From positions 124,001-188,000 of the forward strand of contig JAIVFU010000001.1 in assembly GCA_020829485.1 (NCBI GenBank): 64,000 nt of DNA, written 5' to 3'. Below, piece after piece: positions 56,057 to 64,000 of this stretch. The position numbers and the translations under genes are program-made. The notes under the pieces are model-generated. The model worked only from the letters and a program-made list of their open reading frames with translations. It was not told the DNA's origin and ran no database searches. Each line of letters starts with the position of its first letter. The first letter of the stretch is position 1. This stretch comes from Nostoc sp. CHAB 5834. Lineage in GTDB: Bacteria > Cyanobacteriota > Cyanobacteriia > Cyanobacteriales > Nostocaceae.

Positions 56057-59000
56057 TTACGAATTAGTACCTTCGACTTTTGCCACTTCCAGCATTGTCT
56101 TTAAAACCGAATCTGGATTCAGACTGATTGAATCAATTCCTAGTTCAACCAAAAACTGGGCAAATTCTGGATAGTCGCTGGGTGCTTGTCCACAAATGCC
56201 GATTTTGCGATCGCATTTTTTCGCCGCTTCTATGGCCATTTTTACCATTCGTTTCACAGCTGGACTGCGTTCATCAAACAATCTCGCTACTAACGCCGAA
56301 TCCCTGTCTATCCCCAATGTCAGCTGAGTTAAATCATTAGAACCAATCGAGAAGCCATCAAATACCTCAGCAAATTCCTCAGCCAGAATAACATTACTGG
56401 GTAACTCGCACATCACATAAACCTGCAACCCGTTAACACCCTGCTTTAAACCATTTTTTGCCATCTCTGCTAAAACTAAACGTCCTTCATCGGGAGTACG
56501 ACAAAAGGGAATCATCGGGATAACATTCGTCAAACCCATTTCTTCCCGTACCCGTTTAATAGCATCACATTCTAGGGCAAAAGCTTCTCTGTAGCCTTCA
56601 TCATAGTAACGCGCCGCTCCCCGCCAACCTAGCATTGGGTTTTCTTCATGGGGTTCAAACTGTCGCCCACCTAACAAATTGGCATATTCATTACTTTTGA
56701 AATCTGACATTCGCACAATTACTGGTTTGGGATAAAATGCCGCCGCAATTCTACCGATGCCTTGGGCTAATCTATCTACAAAATACTGGGGTTTATCGTC
56801 GTAAAGTGCGGTAATTTCAGCAATTTTAGCTTTGGCAAATTCATCTTTTAATAAATCATAGTGAATTAATGCCATTGGATGAATTTGAATTTGGTTAGCG
56901 ATGATAAATTCTGTCCGTGCTAAACCTACCCCATCGTTGGGAATTGCCGATAAACTCAATGCTTCTTGAGGATTACCCACATTCATTAAAATTTGAGTGC
57001 GAGTACGCGGTAAGTTCTCTAAAGGAACTTCTTCCACTTCAAAAGGTAATAAGCCTGCATAAACTTTTCCCTCTTCTCCTTCAGCGCAAGAAATTGTTAC
57101 CTCTTGACCAGGTTTTAAAATTTCTGTAGCATTGCCGCATCCGACGATCGCAGGGACACCCAATTCTCGCGCAATAATTGCTGCATGGCAATTACAGACA
57201 ATCACTGGTGTATATTTGCTAGTGAATACAACATAGTTATGATGTTCAGCAACTGTAATATTGAACACATCATCATGAATCTTTTCATCAACTGCAACCA
57301 CCCGATGCATCCGAATATCGCCTGCAAGTAGGCGATTGAATTTGCCAATTTTATGTAGTTGTTTGTCAGAAATCAGTAAATTATTATCTCTTCTGAGTTT
57401 TATCTGTCCTGTGGCATTTTCATCAAATAGTTGTTTGGTAGCAAAGAAGCGTGTTTGTATTACTCTATCGCTAACTTTCCCTTTAACCCTGTTGGTAAAT
57501 TGCAATATTTCTGCTAATTTTTCAACCAACTGGACATTATGTATTCCTCGATTTTTGGTCACTTGAGGAACAGTCCCTATTTTTAAACAAGCCACAATTA
57601 TAGCTTGTAGTAGCAGTTCTTCTGACGCATATATATGAATGCGATTATTAAAGTAACAACCATCTCCATCAATCACACCTGCCAGAAAATTATAAGCAAA
57701 TTCCACAGAGTTATTGAGCAACATACTCACAATATTTTGCTCTTTTTCATGCAAATCGTAGGCTATTTTTTTCGAGTAGAGTCTATAAGCTGTTGCTTGA
57801 CCTACTACTAATTGACCTCTTATTGAGCCAGAAGATGCTTTTTTGAGATGAGCAACAAATGGTTTATCGTAAACTGTATTCATGCATTCCTGCATAGCTG
57901 CTATAAATTGCTGCTTCGGCAAAGTATCCTTTTGGATAAACTGTACCTCTCCATGAGTACGGCTTCTATAAATAGAACCATCTGTGAGTATACCCCCTAA
58001 TAAATAAGCCATCTTGATATTCTCTTTTTCAGGTACACCCAACTGCGGAATATTCTCTGCTACTACCACCATTTCTTGGGCTGCAAGCATATCTTGAATT
58101 TCAGTTTTTAGATATTCGCCACCTCTGATATTAATCATTTTGTGATCTGGTGTTAAGCGTAAGTAGTTATCAGTCACTCTACCTGTTTGCGAGACGCTGA
58201 CACTAATCATTTTTGATTGTCTTTTCATGGAATCAAGAATTGGTTGCCACTCTATTTTGTTTGTCTGGGTATTTAATGATAGAGTTAGCAAACCTTCATA
58301 ACCTTGCTCATAAATCTGGCGCAAGGTCATAAACCCTTTATTAGTTAATATTTTGGTTTCGCCATCAAAGCACGTTCTGCCCCCAGAATTGGTGACAATT
58401 GCACTGGCGCGTTTCATAATCGGTTCCCAATCGGGATCGGTTCTTTCTGTCACCAAAACTTCCCCAACTTGAAACTGTTCGAGTTTCTGAACATCTAAAA
58501 TTAGGCGGGCTTTCCCTTGGCTAATAGCTTCTCCAATTGCACTTCCCGTAATTAGGGGAATGGGTGATTGGGAATCGGCGAGTGAAGAGTGGGAATTTTC
58601 CCCATTCCCTATTCCCCATTCCCTATTCCCCAATAACAACCGATAACTCCGCAATACGTTTCCCGTCTTCTGCGACTGGACGGTTTCGGGACGCGCTTGC
58701 ACAATAAAAAGTTGATTAGTAATTCCATCTTTTGCCCACTCAATATCCATTGGAGTGGAAATGCCGTGGACTTGGGAATAATGGTCTTCAATTAAACACG
58801 CCCAATTTGCTAGTTGTAAAATCTCTTCATCACTCAGAGCAAATTTACCTCTTTCACTGGGCGAAACAGAGACATTTTTAGTAAATTTGGAGCCGTCATC
58901 ATAAATCATTTTCAGTTCTTTACTACCCAATTTTTTATCGATAATTGGGCGGAAACCAGTTTTTAAAGTTGGTTTAAAAACATAATATTCATCAGGATTT

Positions 59001-59737
59001 ACAGACCCTTGGACAACGTTTTCACCTAAACCGTAGGCGGCTGTAATCAGTGCAGCATCCTTAAATCCGGTTTCTGTATCAATGGAGAACATCACTCCAG
59101 AGGTTGCTAAGTCAGAGCGCACCATTTTTTGCACACCCACAGCCAGAGCAATGCTAAAGTGGTCAAATCCTTTGGTGTGACGATAAGAAATGGCGCGATC
59201 GGTAAATATGGAAGCAAAGCATTTGTGACAAGCTGCTAAAACTCCTTCAGCGCCGACAACGTTGAGGTAAGTTTCCTGTTGTCCAGCAAAACTAGCATCG
59301 GGTAAGTCTTCGGCAGTGGCGCTAGAACGGACTGCAACATCTGTCTCTGCGTTGTATTGTTCACAAAGACTTTGGTAAGCTTTAGCGATCGCCTCTCGCA
59401 ATTCTACAGGAAAAGGGGTGTGGATTAATAGCGATCGCGCTTTTTTCCCCCGTTCTCGTAAATTTTTGACATCCTCAACATCCAAGTCAGCAAAGAGTTT
59501 GCGTAGCTTTGCTTCTAAACCTGCCGATTGAATAAAATAACGATAAGCGTAAGCAGTGGTGGCGAATCCTGTGGGAACATTAATACCTTTGGGCGTTAGC
59601 TGTTGAATCATTTCGCCCAGTGAGGCATTTTTACCACCAACTACCGGGATATCAGCAATACCAACTTCATCAAACCACAAGATGAGCGATCGCTCTTGGG
59701 AAGATAGAGATAATGTGTTTTTAGATACTGTAGTCAT
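56057..59737 (-). CDS. ppsA: Phosphoenolpyruvate synthase interrupted by an intein
   Basis: 1226 residues as translated; 832 after removal of the 394-residue intein, close to a normal PpsA. Converts pyruvate, ATP and water to PEP, AMP and phosphate. The N-terminal ATP-binding domain has VVGGKNASLGEM and VRSSATAEDLPDASFAGQQE. The mobile phosphohistidine domain has GGRT joined after splicing to CHAAIIARELG, carrying the catalytic His. The C-terminal PEP barrel has IVRMSDFKSNEY, IGSNDLTQLTLGIDRDS and the catalytic Cys in KIGICGQAPSDYPEF. Between the first two domains residues about 369-391 (NREWGIGNGENSHSS...) are encoded by a GGGAATG-type STRR insertion. xisH follows 12 bp downstream. Confidence 0.96.
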   Translation of the reverse strand: MTTVSKNTLSLSSQERSLILWFDEVGIADIPVVGGKNASLGEMIQQLTPKGINVPTGFATTAYAYRYFIQSAGLEAKLRKLFADLDVEDVKNLRERGKKARSLLIHTPFPVELREAIAKAYQSLCEQYNAETDVAVRSSATAEDLPDASFAGQQETYLNVVGAEGVLAACHKCFASIFTDRAISYRHTKGFDHFSIALAVGVQKMVRSDLATSGVMFSIDTETGFKDAALITAAYGLGENVVQGSVNPDEYYVFKPTLKTGFRPIIDKKLGSKELKMIYDDGSKFTKNVSVSPSERGKFALSDEEILQLANWACLIEDHYSQVHGISTPMDIEWAKDGITNQLFIVQARPETVQSQKTGNVLRSYRLLLGNREWGIGNGENSHSSLADSQSPIPLITGSAIGEAISQGKARLILDVQKLEQFQVGEVLVTERTDPDWEPIMKRASAIVTNSGGRTCFDGETKILTNKGFMTLRQIYEQGYEGLLTLSLNTQTNKIEWQPILDSMKRQSKMISVSVSQTGRVTDNYLRLTPDHKMINIRGGEYLKTEIQDMLAAQEMVVVAENIPQLGVPEKENIKMAYLLGGILTDGSIYRSRTHGEVQFIQKDTLPKQQFIAAMQECMNTVYDKPFVAHLKKASSGSIRGQLVVGQATAYRLYSKKIAYDLHEKEQNIVSMLLNNSVEFAYNFLAGVIDGDGCYFNNRIHIYASEELLLQAIIVACLKIGTVPQVTKNRGIHNVQLVEKLAEILQFTNRVKGKVSDRVIQTRFFATKQLFDENATGQIKLRRDNNLLISDKQLHKIGKFNRLLAGDIRMHRVVAVDEKIHDDVFNITVAEHHNYVVFTSKYTPVIVCNCHAAIIARELGVPAIVGCGNATEILKPGQEVTISCAEGEEGKVYAGLLPFEVEEVPLENLPRTRTQILMNVGNPQEALSLSAIPNDGVGLARTEFIIANQIQIHPMALIHYDLLKDEFAKAKIAEITALYDDKPQYFVDRLAQGIGRIAAAFYPKPVIVRMSDFKSNEYANLLGGRQFEPHEENPMLGWRGAARYYDEGYREAFALECDAIKRVREEMGLTNVIPMIPFCRTPDEGRLVLAEMAKNGLKQGVNGLQVYVMCELPSNVILAEEFAEVFDGFSIGSNDLTQLTLGIDRDSALVARLFDERSPAVKRMVKMAIEAAKKCDRKIGICGQAPSDYPEFAQFLVELGIDSISLNPDSVLKTMLEVAKVEGTNS
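57191..58372 (-). other. Intein with two LAGLIDADG motifs inside ppsA
   Basis: Residues 456-849 of the precursor, 394 residues. It begins at Cys in CFDGETKILTNKGFMTL (block A), has TxxH in LRLTPDHKMI (intein residues 74-77, block B), LAGLIDADG motifs LLGGILTDG (124-132) and LAGVIDGDG (230-238), block F VFNITVAEHHNYVV (369-382) and ends VIVCN followed by +1 Cys. Penultimate His is replaced by Cys. It sits between Thr and Cys of the catalytic GGRTCHAAI motif, so PpsA is inactive unless spliced. Confidence 0.95.
58562..58634. repeat. In-frame STRR within ppsA
   Basis: CCCCATT / CCCTATT heptamers (for example CCCCATTCCCTATT at 58600-58613 and again from 58614) followed by a GATTGGGAATCGG stretch. 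It encodes NREWGIGNGENSHSSL and ADSQSPIP without breaking the frame. Confidence 0.8.
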
Positions 59738-59879
59738 AATTACCTTTTAAGTTTATACTCAGTTTCTCAGTGCGTAACCGCTAACCGCAAGGCGGAAGTC
59801 AAAAATTAAAAGTCAAAAGTATTATAGAATAACGTCTTTAGGTATTTTTAATGGTTGCTCCATTTACTTCGTTCTGTAG

Positions 59880-59998
59880 TAGTAGTCTGTCAAGTTTAAA
59901 TTGATGGGTAAGCAAGTTCGTAGTCAGGACTTTAGTCCTAATTTTCTAAGCACTAAAGTGCTTACTACAAACTATCAAAACTAGTTTGACAGACTACT
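59880..59998. repeat. MITE family F2, copy 4
   Basis: TAGTAGTCTGTCAAG at one end and TTGACAGACTACT at the other; interior GGACTTTAGTCC and GCACTAAAGTGC palindromes. It lies in the 400-bp upstream region of ppsA, which holds no other supported feature. Confidence 0.85.
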
Positions 59999-60137
59999 GG
60001 TATATTTTTTCCATATTCAATTTTAGATATTACAGCTAGTAGCATAATTTTGGATTATGAAATTAAATACCAAACTATAGTCCATAAATAACAATTATTC
60101 GGGATAATGGCTGTATCATATTCGGACGTAATGCACA

Positions 60138-60545
60138 ATGGCACAACTAGAACGACTGCTGAAAATGGCAGAAGATGAGCTAACTGAGTACAGCACAGAT
60201 GCCCGCAAAATTGAAAAACTACGGCGCAAAATAGGTTTGTCAGTATCAGCAGCCGAACAGAGGCAAGTCAAAGAGGCATTACTCGCTAGTAAGCAATCTT
60301 CTAATATGATTAGTCAAATTGTGGAAGAACAAAGACAAGCAGCAGCTTTACCATTTTGGGGAATTGCTGGATTGGGTTTGTTATTCGGAATTTCTTTAAA
60401 TCAACCCATAGGTTTGTTAGCTGCTATAGTTGGAACTGTATTAGCTTTTAGAATTCAAAAATGGGGTTGGCAATTACAGGCAAGTCGTCTATTGTTACAA
60501 ACATTGGAAGACATTGAAGCGCGTATTGCCCAACCGAATAAGTAA
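60138..60545 (+). CDS. Small membrane protein with N-terminal coiled coil
   Basis: 135 residues. An amphipathic, charged N-terminal helix region (about 1-68: LERLLKMAEDELTEYSTDAR) is followed by two closely spaced hydrophobic helices (about 72-102) and a further amphipathic C-terminal helix. No family recognised. Divergent from ppsA with a 400-bp gap. Confidence 0.7.
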   Translation: MAQLERLLKMAEDELTEYSTDARKIEKLRRKIGLSVSAAEQRQVKEALLASKQSSNMISQIVEEQRQAAALPFWGIAGLGLLFGISLNQPIGLLAAIVGTVLAFRIQKWGWQLQASRLLLQTLEDIEARIAQPNK

Positions 60546-60809
60546 CAAAACAGCTCCACTTTATAGAGAAAATATCTCTATGTACTTGTGTTCTAATATA
60601 CAAAACTATCGCATAGTTACTTGATTGACACCTCGTAATTACTTAATAATTCCTTTGGGATCACCATAGCAAAAAAAATTACATATTGGATTTGATTCAG
60701 ATATTTATTCATATATATATAGTAAAATTTTTGGTTATGCTTATTTTTAGATTGAGGACTATACTTGGCATCTTACCAAAAGTGTTTGAATTACATAAAT
60801 TATTATTCC

Positions 60810-61550
60810 TTATTGCCTCTTCACATAAATTGTGTAACTAGGTAGATGTGAGGCATCTGTTTGAGTTTTCACAAGTCGCCAGTCAATGTCTATATATAAA
60901 TGCTCAAATACTTGAGAAGTTGCTAAGTATGTTTTTTTAAATTCATTAGCATGATTTATCTCTAGATTTTCTAATTTGAGGGCTTTAGGCAAATCCTCTT
61001 TTGACGCATTCAGTTTTACTTTAATATTAACTACATTAGTAAACCAGTTGTAGACTGATTGTAACGTTAAAGGAATTTCTCTATTTTTAAAAGCCTGAAA
61101 TCTATCAATGTTTTGAAGATACCATTTACCATTTTGAACTCCATATTTTTGGAGGATCATGAAATCATAAGCTGGTAATTTTGATTGAAAATTATCGGAT
61201 AAAGACGACTTTTTTCCCAGTATATAGCGAGCTATACTCGCACAGTAACCATCATGCTGGAAAATTTGGAATGACTGCTCTTGTATTCTTTGCGGTAAAC
61301 TTTCATGAAACGATATGGTAGACCAGATTGGTGTCCAAACACCCACTAAAAGCCGTAATTGTTCTGTAACACTAACAACAGGATTGTATTGATTCAACTT
61401 TATAAAATAAGGAAGTAATTCAGTTTTATAAAAATTCATTTCGGCATTTAAACTTTCTAGTTCTCGACCTTGAACTCGTGCTAAGATTTCTTTCTTAGCT
61501 TTTAGTGTATTTTTAGCACTTAATTTATCTTTTAATAAGAGGTCGAGCAT
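60810..61550 (-). CDS. Hypothetical protein, weakly plastid-lipid-associated/fibrillin-like
   Basis: 246 residues, no signal peptide. The start MLDLLLKDKLSAKNTLKAKK is helical; then EQLRLLVGVWTPIWSTISFH (about 62-81) and alternating beta pattern to the C-terminus (VFEHLYIDIDWRLVKTQ; YTIYVKRQ). The GxWxxxxS-type segment is reminiscent of PAP/fibrillin proteins but the match is weak. Flanked by AT-rich DNA (60546-60809, no gene seen). Confidence 0.65.
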   Translation of the reverse strand: MLDLLLKDKLSAKNTLKAKKEILARVQGRELESLNAEMNFYKTELLPYFIKLNQYNPVVSVTEQLRLLVGVWTPIWSTISFHESLPQRIQEQSFQIFQHDGYCASIARYILGKKSSLSDNFQSKLPAYDFMILQKYGVQNGKWYLQNIDRFQAFKNREIPLTLQSVYNWFTNVVNIKVKLNASKEDLPKALKLENLEINHANEFKKTYLATSQVFEHLYIDIDWRLVKTQTDASHLPSYTIYVKRQ

Positions 61551-61666
61551 TACTATTTACCTTTTTCTAATTTTTTAGATCACTTGGTTAAGAATTAAAA
61601 ACTGGTGAATATAGTGGTCATAAAGGTATTATGCATTCTTTGCTTCTGTAAAAGGTAGAGCCTCTT

Positions 61667-61780
61667 ATACCAATTCACAATTCGCAATGGGCTACGCTAA
61701 CGCAATTCGCAATTAAAAAACTTAGATGCAGCAAGGCTTTCATGGTTTACATCTGTATCAAATTTTTCGTGAAATAGTAT
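61667..61780. repeat. MITE family F6, copy 2
   Basis: Inverted relative to 13361-13465. Ends ATACCAATTC and GAAATAGTAT; interior CTTTCATGGTTTACATCTGT is shared. Confidence 0.75.
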
Positions 61781-61848
61781 TAGCTCTCTTTTGACAGTTA
61801 TTAGGTATTTATGTGCTTGATATTATCTATATTTTACTCACAAAATGG

Positions 61849-61864
61849 TGTGATCCAGATCACG
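61849..61864. promoter_or_regulatory. Candidate CRP-family binding site
   Basis: TGTGATCCAGATCACG is a 16-bp near-perfect dyad matching TGTGA-N6-TCACA except the last base. It lies about 300 bp upstream of the minus-strand gene starting at 61550 and 220 bp past the amylase stop. No gene start is at the usual distance, so it may be inactive or serve an unannotated transcript. Confidence 0.4.
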
Positions 61865-62083
61865 GTAAACTAATACACTATGGCGCACACTGTGGTTCAA
61901 TACGCCTACTTGTGTATTTTTTGTTACTTTAAGTTTATAAATAATGAAGAGTGAAGAATGAAAATTTTAACGAACTTTGGGGGTTTAAATCCCCGTCACA
62001 AAACGTAATTGCGTTAGCGTAGCGGGGCGAAGCCCATTGCGAATTGTTTTAATCCTTCACTCTTCATACTTCATTTGAGATTT

Positions 62084-64000
62084 CTACGATTCTCTTCCCG
62101 ATGCCCAGGTATCACGCCATTTTACAGTACCTTCTTTGGCAATCACCCAGCGACGGTTAACGAGATTTTCGCGCAGAGGCGATCGCCCTTCCCGCCACAT
62201 GGCATATTTATAAGCAATCAGCTTACCAGTACTCTCATCAAAGGGAATCTCAGCAAACCAGGTATTGGAGTTGATGTACTCTAAAGGATATGCTTTGCTG
62301 ATATCCCAGTTACCCAACTCTGGGCAATCTCCTGTCACCACAATGATTTCACCGGGTTTGGTATCCACGCCAGTGAGTTGGACGCGCACTATTGTCTGTG
62401 CTTTTATCCGTTCCCCAACGCGGCTGAAAACAAGCACTCCGCGTTCTTCTAATATTAGGTCATAAATCTTACCGTCTTTGACTTCATACTTGTTACGAGT
62501 TACCACGCAAGTATGTTCTCCATCGGGCAATTCTGTTTCTACTTCTGCTAAAGTAACTTCTCCTCCCCGGTTTAAAGCTACAAAACACACAGAGTCACGA
62601 TAGCGGCGTACATAACAGTAAATATCTGCTGTTAAGTATTTTTGCCAGTGGCTACCCATTGACACGGCTGGATTCAGTCGCCGTAAGCCAGATAGTAGCC
62701 TGATGCAACGATAAATTTCACTCTCAGTATCCCAATTTTCCATCATTGGGCGGTTATATGGATCGTTACCGCCATCGGTGTCGTCATGCAGATATTGTTC
62801 TGTGCCGTAGTAGATGCAGGGAATGCCGCGACAGGTCATAATTAAGGCGATCGCAACCTTCAACATCGCTGGATCGGGGTTCAGCGATTGGAAGCGGGAC
62901 ATATCATGATTATCGATGAAGGTAACTAGCTCTGTTGCCCCGTTGTAGCGATAATCTTGGTCAAAAATGTATTGAATTGTCTGGAATCCCATTTCTGAAC
63001 CTTGCGCTAGTGCGGCTCGAATTGCCACGCACAACCCAAAGTCTAAAAGTGTCATGCCTGAGTGGTTAACAAATTCCACCGAGCGATCGTCAGTAGGATT
63101 ACTGTAAATCCATTCACCAAAAATGAATACATCTGGTTTGTGATTAGTCATATCACCAGTGAATTCTTGCCAAAACCAGATAGGCATGTGCTTGACAGTA
63201 TCCACCCGTAGTGCATCCACACCCCGGTCTAGCCATTGTTTAATGGCTGATTTGATATACTGGCGATATTCAGTATTGTTTTCATTGAAGGTTGCTAGAC
63301 CAGATAGTTCACAGTTCTGTACTTGCCAATCGTCTTCCCAGTTTTGCACTTCGCCATAGTGGTGATACCAATGATTGACATCATCATTGAAATCAGCAAT
63401 TTTAACACCATCATCATACAATTCACCTTTACTACCGCTAGTGTCAGGGCTGCTATGGTTGCAGACAATATCTAGCACCAGCTTTATATTCCGCTTGTGC
63501 AGTTCTGTAACTAACCGATCAAAGGTCGTATTTTTTTCTTCTTGCGTAGCGTTTAAAGAAGGATTTTCTCCATCAGCAATGTAGCGAGCATTTAGCCGCT
63601 TAAAGTCTTTTGTCCAATAGCCATGTAGCGCTGCATTGCCAACAAATAACTCTTCAACCTGCTCAAACAGTGGAGTTAACCAAATGGCAGTCACTCCCAT
63701 GTTTTTGAGATAATCTAATTTATCGATGACACCTTGCAAGTCGCCACCCCAGTACTTACCCCAATCTTGTCTAGTTGGATCGTACAGTTCTGAGTTTGCC
63801 CCTTGGCTGTTATCTGGATCGCCATCATAAAAGCGATCGACTACAAGAAAGTAAATGGTTTCCTGACGAAATTCAATATCTCTGGTGTAAAGAAACTCTA
63901 AATCAATCTCAGTATCTGATGGTGGTGTTTCTATAATAGCTTGTACTTTTTCTTGTGGAGAATCAACTTTATATTGATCTGGTGAAAACTGAGATGGAGG
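62084..64000 (-). CDS. GH13 alpha-amylase with C-terminal CBM20 (5' end beyond window)
   Basis: The frame is open from the right edge to the stop at 62084 (at least 638 residues); an apparent start at 63739 is only an internal TTG. Upstream residues include IYFLVVDRFYDGDPDNSQG and YWGGDLQGVIDKLDYL, the GH13 start. Catalytic residues: Asp in DALRVDTVKHMP, Glu in FIFGEWIYS and Asp in TFIDNHDMSRF. The last ~100 residues are a starch-binding CBM20 (PGEIIVVTGDCPELGNWD). It should hydrolyse or transglycosylate alpha-1,4 glucans, resembling CGTase/maltogenic enzymes. Confidence 0.93.
   Translation of the reverse strand, partial: PPSQFSPDQYKVDSPQEKVQAIIETPPSDTEIDLEFLYTRDIEFRQETIYFLVVDRFYDGDPDNSQGANSELYDPTRQDWGKYWGGDLQGVIDKLDYLKNMGVTAIWLTPLFEQVEELFVGNAALHGYWTKDFKRLNARYIADGENPSLNATQEEKNTTFDRLVTELHKRNIKLVLDIVCNHSSPDTSGSKGELYDDGVKIADFNDDVNHWYHHYGEVQNWEDDWQVQNCELSGLATFNENNTEYRQYIKSAIKQWLDRGVDALRVDTVKHMPIWFWQEFTGDMTNHKPDVFIFGEWIYSNPTDDRSVEFVNHSGMTLLDFGLCVAIRAALAQGSEMGFQTIQYIFDQDYRYNGATELVTFIDNHDMSRFQSLNPDPAMLKVAIALIMTCRGIPCIYYGTEQYLHDDTDGGNDPYNRPMMENWDTESEIYRCIRLLSGLRRLNPAVSMGSHWQKYLTADIYCYVRRYRDSVCFVALNRGGEVTLAEVETELPDGEHTCVVTRNKYEVKDGKIYDLILEERGVLVFSRVGERIKAQTIVRVQLTGVDTKPGEIIVVTGDCPELGNWDISKAYPLEYINSNTWFAEIPFDESTGKLIAYKYAMWREGRSPLRENLVNRRWVIAKEGTVKWRDTWASGRES

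Noticed and set aside
63739..63739. TTG at 63739 as the amylase start
   Set aside because: The same frame continues to the right edge with conserved GH13 N-terminal sequence, so the gene is truncated by the window.

Overview
The window is chromosomal DNA from a filamentous, heterocyst-type cyanobacterium close to Nostoc. The evidence is very frequent GCGATCGC (HIP1) octamers, heptanucleotide tandem repeats (STRR), cyanobacterium-specific genes (SipA, XisH/XisI, the tal-pyk-gap cluster) and a high density of short palindromic or MITE-like elements between genes. No rRNA, tRNA or CRISPR array was seen.

Layout. 1-2 kb: 5' part of a glycogen debranching enzyme (minus strand, running off the left edge), then about 1.2 kb of gene-poor DNA holding a decayed NRPS condensation domain. 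3-7 kb: a LysM protein and a sucrose-phosphate-synthase-like glycosyltransferase. 7-13 kb: FecCD permease, TPR protein, coiled-coil protein, BrkB-like membrane protein, DUF4112 protein and alpha/beta hydrolase. 13.7-19.3 kb: sensor kinase, a nuclease-like gene split by a 94-bp MITE, O-methyltransferase, an orphan IS200/IS605 right end and an SLH-FAS1-barrel surface protein. 20-26.4 kb: nucleoside transporter, RelE/ParE-type toxin-antitoxin pair, membrane coiled-coil protein, amidohydrolase / cysteine hydrolase / cupin group. 26.7-36.7 kb: HpnP-like B12 radical SAM enzyme, ModA, peroxiredoxin, SipA, Spy-like protein opposite a NarL-type two-component pair, deaminase, K+ channel, S-formylglutathione hydrolase. 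36.9-49.7 kb: GT39 enzyme, Tn3 fragment, transaldolase / pyruvate kinase / GAPDH, DUF2891, second B12 radical SAM enzyme, CHAD and DUF3616 proteins. 49.8-64 kb: NIL-ferredoxin, DUF429, glycosyltransferases, XisI/XisH, an intein-containing PEP synthase, two hypothetical proteins and a GH13 amylase with CBM20 running off the right edge.

Functionally the window is rich in carbon metabolism: glycogen/starch breakdown (GlgX, amylase), lower glycolysis (GAPDH, pyruvate kinase), a pentose-phosphate link (transaldolase), a gluconeogenic counterpart (PEP synthase) and sucrose-type synthesis.

The strongest unusual signal is a 394-residue intein with two LAGLIDADG motifs placed inside the catalytic phosphohistidine motif of PEP synthase (57191-58372). 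It has a non-standard penultimate Cys, and the same gene carries an in-frame STRR insertion. Next in interest are a MITE that splits an open reading frame and can be removed on paper to restore it, an orphan omegaRNA-like IS605 end touching a stop codon, and about nine families of short inverted-repeat elements, one with an 8-bp target duplication and one supplying a gene's stop codon.
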